From Zelonia costaricensis (Eukaryota > Euglenozoa > Kinetoplastea > Trypanosomatida > Trypanosomatidae), in the NCBI GenBank assembly GCA_030849075.1, contig JASAOO010003455.1, positions 1 through 64,000 of the forward strand: DNA of 64,000 nucleotides. Direction: 5' to 3'. Positions 8,364-15,928 of this stretch are shown here, one piece after another (positions within the stretch are counted from its first letter, which is position 1; each line of letters starts with the position of its first letter). The translations under genes and the position numbers were made by a program. The notes beneath the pieces were generated by a model. The model did no database searches, was not told the DNA's origin, and saw nothing but the letters and a program-made list of their open reading frames with translations.

Positions 8364-10223
8364 ATGGACCACAATTTCTCCAAGGTGCAGTACTTCGTGA
8401 GCTGCTCCATCACCGTCCTCTACGCCGGTCTCATCGCCGCCTCGTACTTCGACATTGCGACATGCCCGTACGTGTACGACCGCCCCGCCTCCTCGGCGCC
8501 GCTGAAGCCGCCGGATGCGGGCCAGCCAGTCAACGGGGTAGTGGACATCCACCGCTCCCTCTTCGCCTCGCTCGCCGCCGAGGGCGGCTTCTCGTGCCAC
8601 ATGGTGGACATCATCGTGTGGGCCTACGTCCTCGGCCTCTTCTGCTTCATGTCCTACAAGTACGTCACGTACCGCCTGCAGGGTCTGCACTACTTCTTTC
8701 TCGACTACTGCTACTTCCACAACGCGGTGCTGCTCTGTTTCCTGCTTTGGCGGCTCGTGGATGTCGAGTGGGCCGAGCAGCCGGTCATCTCATGGGCGTC
8801 GCACATGCCGTCGTGGGGTTGGCTGCAGCGGTATCGCGATGGCAGTACTGGCGCCGCCACCTCAAACGCCAAGGACGCGGCCACCGCAGCCGCGACGAGC
8901 AACCAAACCTGGCGGCACCCCATCCTCACCGGCACGCCACTCCACGGGGAGTCGTGGGCACGGCGCATCGTGCCACCAGCCACCCGCGGTTTTCGCCTCG
9001 ACGGCGTGTACCTGCCCGTCTCGGTCGACGTCCTCACCTGCGGCTACGTTCTGGCGCACCTGACAGAGGCCGAGGTTCTTTCGTCCTTTGTGCTCTTCTT
9101 CACCCTCCTGACGGGCACCTTCGGGCCCATCCTCGGCGCGATTCTCATGTGGCGAAACGCGCTGCTGTTCCACTCCTTCGATCGCATGACGTCGTGCTAC
9201 CTCCACCTCGCCCCCGGCGTCGTGCAAAGCCTGCTGCTGCACCGCCTCTTCACGTCGGCGCGGCGCGAGATCCAGAGCGTCGACGCGGGGCAGCTGTACG
9301 AGCAGGTGACGGAGCTGGCCAACCAGCTCGGCGTCTCCGTGGACAGCCTGCTCCCGAGCGTGCACACGCTAATGTGCAACGTCACGGAGAGCGGCAGCGG
9401 GAACGCGACGGGGGGCAGCAACCGCAGCGCCGCCCGCATGCCGGCGCGGCTGCTGTCCTCCGTCTTCTCCACGCTCACGGCGCAGCAGCAGCGGCTGCGC
9501 TTCACGCAGTACGCGGCGGCCAACCAACTGGAGGCGCTGTGCGGGTACGGCACCCTCTGCTACGACCTGCGCCGCGCCGTCACCTTTGGCAACCTGCTGC
9601 GGCTGCACTTCATCATGTTCTGCGTGTGGCAGCTCTTCTACCACACCTTCAACGAATGGCGCCGCCACGCGCGCGAGCGGTCGTGGAAGAAGCGGTTTGC
9701 GAAGCTCGAGCGGCAGAAGCGCGAGTTTATGCAGCTCACCGGGTCCTCAGAGGAGACGGCCGACCTGCTGCGCCCCGCCGCCGTGATCGGCGAGGGCGGC
9801 GGCGGCAGCCCAGCAGAGCGGATGACGTCGTACACGTGGATGATGGCGCACCCGCCTGGCGGGCGCAAGGGTTTGCTGGCCCGCTTCGTGCTCCTGTTCG
9901 GCGAGGGGCGGCTGCCGACGACGATCATGTTCCAGGTGACGCAGTGGCTCATTCACATGTTCTTCTTCACGTGCAGCTACCCGCTCATCCACGTGTGCTT
10001 CCACTTCACGCTGAGCGCGTGGCCGCTGCTCGCGTGGCTGGTCTTCTTCACGTGCCTGTGCGTGTACAACGCGGCGTGCGTGAACCAGAAGTGGATCGCA
10101 AAGCTGCAGCAGATGGCAACCAAGGGCATGGACGCGGAGCGGCAGGACCAGCTCACCAAGTCGATGGCGCACCAGCGCCCTCCTGCCGAGGGCAGCACCG
10201 CGGCAGCGAAGAAGGCGCAGTAG
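8364..10223 (+). CDS. GPC1: Glycerophosphocholine acyltransferase, Gpc1 family (DUF2838)
   Basis: Predicted to acylate glycerophosphocholine with acyl-CoA to give lysophosphatidylcholine, a salvage route to phosphatidylcholine, in the ER membrane. The 619-residue product shows the two blocks I associate with Gpc1: a FLDYCYFHN block (about 112-120; yeast-type FDFCYFxN) inside a hydrophobic segment, and GPILGAILMWRNALLFHSFD (about 253-272), followed by a further hydrophobic segment. About eight membrane segments are visible: near 8-30, 85-105, 108-130, 232-262, 270-295, 410-430 and two between 515 and 575. The protein is longer than yeast Gpc1. The extra length is an Ala/Thr-rich insertion near 150-215, a polar region near 300-390 and a charged loop after the WRRHARERSWKKRF stretch. 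The assignment rests on motif recognition. Confidence 0.8.
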   Translation: MDHNFSKVQYFVSCSITVLYAGLIAASYFDIATCPYVYDRPASSAPLKPPDAGQPVNGVVDIHRSLFASLAAEGGFSCHMVDIIVWAYVLGLFCFMSYKYVTYRLQGLHYFFLDYCYFHNAVLLCFLLWRLVDVEWAEQPVISWASHMPSWGWLQRYRDGSTGAATSNAKDAATAAATSNQTWRHPILTGTPLHGESWARRIVPPATRGFRLDGVYLPVSVDVLTCGYVLAHLTEAEVLSSFVLFFTLLTGTFGPILGAILMWRNALLFHSFDRMTSCYLHLAPGVVQSLLLHRLFTSARREIQSVDAGQLYEQVTELANQLGVSVDSLLPSVHTLMCNVTESGSGNATGGSNRSAARMPARLLSSVFSTLTAQQQRLRFTQYAAANQLEALCGYGTLCYDLRRAVTFGNLLRLHFIMFCVWQLFYHTFNEWRRHARERSWKKRFAKLERQKREFMQLTGSSEETADLLRPAAVIGEGGGGSPAERMTSYTWMMAHPPGGRKGLLARFVLLFGEGRLPTTIMFQVTQWLIHMFFFTCSYPLIHVCFHFTLSAWPLLAWLVFFTCLCVYNAACVNQKWIAKLQQMATKGMDAERQDQLTKSMAHQRPPAEGSTAAAKKAQ

Positions 10224-10699
10224 CCGCTGACACACGCAAAGGGCGCGCGGGGCAGCGCCCCCCCCCCCCTCCCCCCAACCCCACCGCACCCCACCCCCGA
10301 GTCGAGTTCCTCTAGGTTATTCCTCTCTTGTTACTCCTTTCCCTGCACATCTACCTGCACGCTCCGTTGGCGAGCGAGCGTCTTATCACCTATGCAAACT
10401 CCGTGCAGGCCTCTCATCGCGAACAGGGAGATCGCGGGCAGAAGCGGCGGCGCCGCTCTTGGCATCAGACCGGTCCGTTTGCCTCATCCCTCGCCCTTGG
10501 TTGCCGCCACGCGCCAACTCCGCCTACCACTTTCCGCCCCTTGTGCCTCCGCCCGTCGACACCTGCCGCCCCTGCACACGCACGGAAAGAACGGAGAGGA
10601 ACCCGACTTTTCCGCACCCACACACACACGCACGGCACCGCCACCCCACCCCACCCCACCCCCGTCTTCTCACCACTTCTCGCCTGCAGCCGCACGAAG
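10224..10699. other. Non-coding spacer
   Basis: Contains a C-run at 10258-10276, further C-rich blocks and CA repeats at 10619-10633, ending in the acceptor of the next gene. An open frame enters from 10328 in phase with the downstream gene, but it precedes the acceptor and is low complexity, so it is not part of the protein. Confidence 0.7.
10660..10689 (+). promoter_or_regulatory. Putative trans-splice acceptor of the TAN1-like gene
   Basis: The C/T-rich tract CCGTCTTCTCACCACTTCTC runs into GCCTGCAG, AG at 10688-10689, only 10 bases before the ATG at 10700. The very short leader decides the start. Confidence 0.7.
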
Positions 10700-11986
10700 A
10701 TGAAGCGCAGCTATCGCGACAACAAGCCGCGCTTTCACAAGCACCGGCTTGGCAAGATGCTGCTCCCGCATAACCACCTCGCCGGGCTCTTCTTCACCGT
10801 CAACCCGAACCAGGAGTCGCGCGCGCAGCGAGAGGCGCAGCTCTACCTGTCCACCCTCACCACCGACCTCGAGGCGGCGCACGAGGCCTTCCTGGCAAGC
10901 AGCCGCGCGTCCCCGACGGACGGCGAGGGCCAGGACACGCTGGCTGGCGCCGGCGGCAACGAAGCGGTTGACACAATGCCGGCACAGCCGCAGCCGTCCG
11001 CCTCCCTTTCCAGCCTGCTAGCGGCCGAGCTGGCGGCGTGCAGCGCGCAGGACGCGCGAGGCAACCGCTTCAACACGGCAAAGCGGCCGCGCGCTGGGGA
11101 GGACGGCGTGAGGGACGCAGACGGGGGAAACGGCAGCGAGGAGGGCAACAACGACGAGGACGACAGTCGGCGTCCGCGCCGGGACGCGCCGCAGCGGCGC
11201 AGTGAGTGGTTTGCACCACTCGAGACCGGCTGCAAGGGGTACCTCTTCCTCAACGTGCCGACGGTGAACCCCAAGGTGACGTGCTCCACCTGCCACGCCG
11301 CCCCGGGTTTCACCGCGGGTGCGACGGAGAGCGGCAGCGACGAGAAGGCAGCGCCGACGACGGGCGCAGCAGACGCCATGCCGCCGCACACGATTGTGGT
11401 CAACCCGCTCGTGTCCCGCATCACCGAGCGCATCTTCAACGACCTCGCGGCGAACCCGCGGCCCATCTTCCGCAACTGCTTCCGCCTAATGCCGGCTGAG
11501 CTGACCTGCTGCCCCACCCTGCCGGAAATGCAGGCGGCGCTGCGGCACCTCCTCGCCCTCCATTTCGGCGCAGCAGCCTTCGACGACGGCGCCGCCGCCG
11601 CGGACGACCACGTCGACTTCGCGCAGCCCATCCCGCTGCCACTGTGGGGGGCAACAGGGCAGCCGCGCCGCTCGATGCACACCGTCGCGCTGCAGCTCAC
11701 CGTCAAGAACAACACCAACGTCGAGCAAAAGAAGGGCGCCATCGCGTCGGCGCTCTCGGCCGCCATTCCGGCCAACCGCTTCATCGTCGTCGCGCAGCCG
11801 TCGAGCAAGACGAAGTGCACCGTGGAGGCGACCGTGTGCGTTTTTGTGGCGCACGCGACGTGCGCCATGGGCGTGCAGCGGCGCATCACCGAGCGGCACG
11901 GCTTCAACCTGCACGCCGTCGGCGAAGACGCGCTTGTACTTTCCAACGCCGTCCACGCGCCGCCACCCAAAGCGCTAATCGAGTAA
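10700..11986 (+). CDS. TAN1: THUMP-domain protein, TAN1/THUMPD1-like tRNA acetylation adaptor
   Basis: Known members bind tRNA through a THUMP domain and help the acetyltransferase Kre33/NAT10 make N4-acetylcytidine in the D-arm of tRNA-Ser and tRNA-Leu. The 428-residue product begins basic (MKRSYRDNKPRFHKHRLGK). It then has a block resembling the human N-terminal motif (HLAGLFFTVNPNQESRAQRE, about 27-46), a disordered acidic/basic insert (about 60-170), a strand-like block GCKGYLFLNVP (177-187), a conserved FRNCFRLMPAELTC-type block (about 255-268) and the THUMP C-terminal part (about 325-415; HTVALQLTVKNNTNVEQ, then VEATVCVFV). This order agrees with THUMPD1. I see no catalytic site, as expected for an adaptor. 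A different THUMP-only protein is the main alternative. Confidence 0.75.
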   Translation: MKRSYRDNKPRFHKHRLGKMLLPHNHLAGLFFTVNPNQESRAQREAQLYLSTLTTDLEAAHEAFLASSRASPTDGEGQDTLAGAGGNEAVDTMPAQPQPSASLSSLLAAELAACSAQDARGNRFNTAKRPRAGEDGVRDADGGNGSEEGNNDEDDSRRPRRDAPQRRSEWFAPLETGCKGYLFLNVPTVNPKVTCSTCHAAPGFTAGATESGSDEKAAPTTGAADAMPPHTIVVNPLVSRITERIFNDLAANPRPIFRNCFRLMPAELTCCPTLPEMQAALRHLLALHFGAAAFDDGAAAADDHVDFAQPIPLPLWGATGQPRRSMHTVALQLTVKNNTNVEQKKGAIASALSAAIPANRFIVVAQPSSKTKCTVEATVCVFVAHATCAMGVQRRITERHGFNLHAVGEDALVLSNAVHAPPPKALIE

Positions 11987-12173
11987 GACAAAGCAAGACA
12001 ACCAAAAAAAAAAAAAGGAGGCACACAACCACACGACGACAGCGTGGAGCTACCCCGGCGGCCGAAACCCTTCGGGGCCACGCCATGGCACCCTACGACC
12101 CCTACCCACCCACCCACGCCCTCCTCCACCCGCGGCACCCCGTCCCCCCCTGGCCAGCGCGCCAGCCCCCGTT

Positions 12174-12190
12174 CCCCCCCCCCCCCCCCC
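12174..12190. repeat. Poly-C homopolymer, 17 bases
   Basis: Uninterrupted run of C inside the C-rich spacer block. Such runs are error-prone in sequencing, so the exact length is uncertain. Confidence 0.85.
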
Positions 12191-12425
12191 TGCCGGGGAC
12201 CGACCGGGGCATGCCGAATGCCCCAAGGGCACCCCCTGGGCCCTGGCGAGAGGCGAGCCCCCCCCCCCCACCCGGAACCAAAACGCCGCCCCAGCCCGCG
12301 CCACGCGGGGCAGCCCCGAGAACGGGCCGGCCAAAAGAAACAAGCAAAACACCAGCCCCCCCCCCCTCCGCCGGAATGCGGCAGAGATGAATCGCGCGCG
12401 CCACTGATTCTGCCAGAAGATCCAG

Positions 12426-12478
12426 CAACTCTCTTTCGGCTCTTTTTCCCTCCCCCTTTCTTCACAAAACCCCTCGAG
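12426..12478 (+). promoter_or_regulatory. Candidate trans-splice acceptor of the TEL2 gene
   Basis: A pyrimidine tract (12428-12463) is followed by CCCCTCGAG, AG at 12477-12478. An ATG at 12484 then precedes the TEL2 ATG (12539) out of frame, so either a later AG (12498-12501 or 12515) is used or the transcript carries an overlapping upstream open frame. Confidence 0.45.
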
Positions 12479-12538
12479 CACAAATGAAAAGCACCCCAGA
12501 GTGCGTGTCTCACCAGGTCCCGGTTTCACGAGCAAGCA

Positions 12539-15325
12539 ATGTCCCAATTTGTGGCGTTAGAGCGAACAGCGCTACAAGCCCTCCGCGACGCGGCCGCGAC
12601 AGTCCGCTTGCGCCAAGGCGCAGAAAACGAGCGCGCCGCCGATATTTTGGTGCAGCTGACCGAGGGGCTTCGTCTGAGCGAGCCTGTTCGCGTTGCTGTA
12701 TTGGACACTGACCACGGCGCAGTCGCCTACCAGTGCGCCACACCAATCGGCGCGCACATTTTGAGCCTCGCCGCCGCTAACGATGAAAGCGGCTCTCTAA
12801 TGCAGCAACAAATAATTGAGCACGAATGCAAGCAGCTGGCATCTTTTCCCGAGCGCCTCGCCAACGCCGTCGCCGAAAGCCACGCCACCGTTTTTCTTTT
12901 TGACGCGCCACTCTTTTGGGAGCGCCTCTGCGACACGGTTTTGTTCCTCCTCTTGACAAAAGCGCAGCAGCGCGGTCAGGACGCAGCAGGTGTTCGTGTC
13001 TGTCGGGCGCAACTCCTGTGTGTTTTGCGCGCTTTGACGGTAGACTTGCTGCGACGTGGCAAAACCGTGACGCTGCTCGAGCGGCTCTTTCTTTTGTCCA
13101 GGGACCTCTTTGACGGACCGCAGTTTTGCGAGAGCTTGCATTTTTTGACAGAGGCTGCTTTCCACGCGAGCAGCCGGCTGCGCTTCTCGCTACACGCACG
13201 CAATCGCGCCGACGTGACGAATGCGTGGTACCAATGGAACTCACAGCTCGTGCGCCTGGCCGAAAGGCGGCCTGAGACAAAGCCGTCGGTTTTCGCCGCC
13301 CTCAGTGCGCAAATGCAAAATGCCGCATCCGATCTTGCAAGCAGCCTGGCTCGCTACCTGTTCGACGCTGTTTTTATCCACGAGCTCGCTGTTGCAATCC
13401 CGTCCCGTCCGGTCGCACGTTCCATTATCAAAGACCTGCTGCCGCTCAACGCAGGCGTTCTGTCTGAAGAAAATGGCGAATTCACGGACAGAGAACAGCG
13501 CTGCCTCGACGCCATTTTTCGCAAGTGGGACGACAAGGAATTCGTCATTTCGGGCGAGCTGGGCGGCAATTTCCGGCTGCTCCACCCTGTCATGTACGCG
13601 CTTCTGTACATACACGAAAAGAGCCGCGCGAGCGACGGCTTTCCAGACGCTTTTACCGGGCCGTTGCTCAACGGCGTTTCGATCCGCCTGGACAGCACAC
13701 GCGGCCCAGAAATGCGGAACGCTGGCATGGCGGTCGCCGCGGCATTTGCGATGCTTTTTGTCAAGAGCGCTGATGGTGTTGCGCCGCTTCTGCAGGACGC
13801 CAGCTTTTCCGCCGCCCTGAACGCGTGGATGAAGGAGGAGTCGGGCGCTTCACCATACGCGTCAGTTGTCGGCTCAGCACCGCAAGCGAAGAAGCCAGCA
13901 AAAGCGGCAGGCAAGGAAAAACAAAGGGTCTCTGCACAAACTGCAAGTTTTCCCCTCGATCCAGACGAAGCGTACTCGTTTTTTTCGGCGCCAAGCCGAT
14001 CGGTCGAGAACGCAGCAGCTGTCACGAAGACGTCGGCAAATTCAGCCCTTGCACAGTCTCACCTTGATCCCGAGCACGCGCCACTTCCGTCTTTCGGGCC
14101 GCAGAAGTACGCAAAGGACGAGCTGGACGACCAGGTGTCCATCCTCGGTAGCATTCGAGCGTGCTACAACGCATTGGTCGGCGTGGGCCGCAGTCCAAAC
14201 GCACAACTGCACGAAGTGCAAGAGGCAGCAGAAAGCGGGTTACGCGGGCTTGCGGATGCGTTCGCCAAACTGCGCTGCCAGATCGGCTCAGATCTTTTTA
14301 CAGCTGTCGGAAAAGAAGTCGGGCCGCTCATTCCCACTCTTTTGCCCGTGCTTATCTCGCTAAGCATCTACGCCCCGGAGGAACAGAAGCAGCACTTGCT
14401 AGAACTCCGCTACCAGAATCTTGTCGATCTCATTGTGCTGAATCCCACCATTTCTCTGAGTCAGCTGAGCGGAATGGTGTACCGCAGCACATACGGCATT
14501 TACCAGCGCACTGAGCTAATAAAGGCCATTGGCGAAGCCGCCTCTGTTTTGTCGCAGGTTGAGGTGAAGACGTCGGCGGTCGACCTCGGCAGCGAGAGCG
14601 CACCGCGTTCCGGGGGCGCTGTGCAGTCCAGGCGCATTTATCCCCCCATTCCCATGCACCACCTTTCCGAAAAAGGCAAACGCGCCATTGTGGTTGTGGA
14701 AGGGCAGCGGACTCGTCGGTGGGGAAGTGCCGTGGTGGAGCGGCAAAACCGCGCGGCACCAAGGCGCTACAAGAACCTGCTCGGCGAGGTAGCTGCCGCA
14801 TTTGTAGCCGTCTTTTTGTCTAAGCTGGACGCAGACCACTTTACCTTTTTCCAAGACGTTGACCCGTACTCGCCCTGTGCCATTTTGGACGCGCTCACAA
14901 CCGTATTCCAGGGAATCACCAACGTGCGACACGTCGCTGGCGACCTGTGCGAGCGCAATTTCGACTTTTTCTTTGCCGTCTGTACCCAGCACCCCAACCT
15001 CACCGTGAAAAAGGCGGCGTGGGCGTGTGTGGTCGAAGTGATGCGTGCGTGGTGCGGTGTTGCCCCTCTATGGATTCGCCTCAAGGACGGTGAGCGTGTT
15101 CTCAACCGCGGCGCCACCGCAGCGGGTCGATCTCTCGCGTTCACAGAGGCGTGGCTGAAAGGGCTAGAAATTCTGCAGCACGCGTGCGAGCTACTCGTGC
15201 AGAGGAATGATGCCTGTGGTCGCACGGCTCTCATTGCTGTGTCCACCTTACGTGACCTGGTGTGCGACAGGGACGATTTTCAATCGATGCTTGCCCGCGT
15301 CGAGGAGCAGGTTGTCGGCGATTGA
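12539..15325 (+). CDS. TEL2: Telomere length regulation protein TEL2 homologue
   Basis: Tel2 is the alpha-solenoid core of the TTT (Tel2-Tti1-Tti2) co-chaperone complex that helps Hsp90 mature PIKK kinases such as TOR, ATM and ATR. The 928-residue product is helical throughout. Its second half carries blocks I associate with Tel2: LDSTRGPEMRNAGMAVAAAF (about 384-403; family pattern R..M..GM.VAE), the start of the C-terminal domain with DDQVSILGSIRACYNALV (about 529-546), a helical block ending MVYRSTYGIYQRTELIKAIG, and GQRTRRW (about 722-728) followed by N..AP..Y. A Lys/Ala-rich linker (about 445-470) separates the halves, as in other Tel2 proteins. The gene uses many A/T-ending codons (Phe is almost always TTT), unlike its upstream neighbours. 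An upstream ATG at 12484 may reduce translation. Confidence 0.75.
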   Translation: MSQFVALERTALQALRDAAATVRLRQGAENERAADILVQLTEGLRLSEPVRVAVLDTDHGAVAYQCATPIGAHILSLAAANDESGSLMQQQIIEHECKQLASFPERLANAVAESHATVFLFDAPLFWERLCDTVLFLLLTKAQQRGQDAAGVRVCRAQLLCVLRALTVDLLRRGKTVTLLERLFLLSRDLFDGPQFCESLHFLTEAAFHASSRLRFSLHARNRADVTNAWYQWNSQLVRLAERRPETKPSVFAALSAQMQNAASDLASSLARYLFDAVFIHELAVAIPSRPVARSIIKDLLPLNAGVLSEENGEFTDREQRCLDAIFRKWDDKEFVISGELGGNFRLLHPVMYALLYIHEKSRASDGFPDAFTGPLLNGVSIRLDSTRGPEMRNAGMAVAAAFAMLFVKSADGVAPLLQDASFSAALNAWMKEESGASPYASVVGSAPQAKKPAKAAGKEKQRVSAQTASFPLDPDEAYSFFSAPSRSVENAAAVTKTSANSALAQSHLDPEHAPLPSFGPQKYAKDELDDQVSILGSIRACYNALVGVGRSPNAQLHEVQEAAESGLRGLADAFAKLRCQIGSDLFTAVGKEVGPLIPTLLPVLISLSIYAPEEQKQHLLELRYQNLVDLIVLNPTISLSQLSGMVYRSTYGIYQRTELIKAIGEAASVLSQVEVKTSAVDLGSESAPRSGGAVQSRRIYPPIPMHHLSEKGKRAIVVVEGQRTRRWGSAVVERQNRAAPRRYKNLLGEVAAAFVAVFLSKLDADHFTFFQDVDPYSPCAILDALTTVFQGITNVRHVAGDLCERNFDFFFAVCTQHPNLTVKKAAWACVVEVMRAWCGVAPLWIRLKDGERVLNRGATAAGRSLAFTEAWLKGLEILQHACELLVQRNDACGRTALIAVSTLRDLVCDRDDFQSMLARVEEQVVGD

Positions 15326-15928
15326 CTTGTATTTCGGCATTTGTGTTTTTGGTCTTTTTTCGTCCCGCGGCAGTCCACTGTCCACAGTTTTCCGCTACCC
15401 TGAGTCTCTCACGCCGCCTTTTTTTTTTCTTTTCTTTTCTGCTCCTTTGCCTGTTTCCAAAGGCTGCATGCTTTTTTTTTTTTCAAAGATCATGGCAAAG
15501 AAAAACGAAAGAGCGCATTGCTTCGACGCGCGCCGTGTTGACTGCCTGCACTGCGAAATGACGAGAAACAAGGACTTCAACAAAAAAAAAAAGAGAGGCA
15601 GCAGACGCACAGTGAGAACTGCTCCGCATTTTGTTTCCGTGGTGAACCCTCTTTTTCCAATGTGGCAAGGACACAAAACAGCCACTCCCACTCTCGTAGT
15701 AAAAAGTGCTCAAAAGCTGCTGTTCCTCTTTTTTTTCTTCATGCCATCCGCCCCTTCATTCCCTTTCCGTGAACCTCACAATGCCCAACTCTTTTGTTTC
15801 CCGCTTATAGCCCAGAGTCCGCAATCCAGATCGCGCGACTCTCCGCTCTAGCTCTCACGCCTTTTTTTCCCCGCAGAGGTGCCCCGCTATAAGCGAACAC
15901 AACGCCCCCTCCCAGCACATAAGAAAAA
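15326..15928. other. Spacer with T-runs
   Basis: Less GC-rich than most spacers here. T-runs lie at 15419-15428, 15472-15483 and 15728-15737 and an A-run at 15583-15592. It ends with the strong acceptor of the next gene. No gene seen; the 214-codon open frame here is T-run derived and overlaps the TEL2 end. Confidence 0.7.
15850..15876 (+). promoter_or_regulatory. Putative trans-splice acceptor of the 15929 gene
   Basis: CTCTCACGCCTTTTTTTCCC followed by CGCAG, AG at 15875-15876, 52 bases before the ATG with no ATG between. One of the clearest acceptors in the window. Confidence 0.75.

Larger units (their letters stand above)
11987..12538. other. Spacer with an extremely C-rich block
   Basis: After an A-run at 12004-12016 comes a C-dominated block (about 12048-12380) with a 17-base C-run at 12174-12190 and others near 12260 and 12358. 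The pyrimidine tract for the TEL2 acceptor follows at 12426-12464. Nothing coding is supported. Confidence 0.7.

Noticed and set aside
8138..10315. 725-codon plus-strand frame overlapping the GPC1-type gene
   Set aside because: Shadow frame: Arg/His/Pro-rich with no family motif, whereas the other frame encodes clear Gpc1 blocks and membrane segments.
10843..12513. 556-codon open frame on the minus strand across the TAN1-like gene and the C-rich spacer
   Set aside because: It covers coding sequence in antisense and a homopolymer-rich spacer, giving Gly-rich nonsense. No acceptor on the minus strand.
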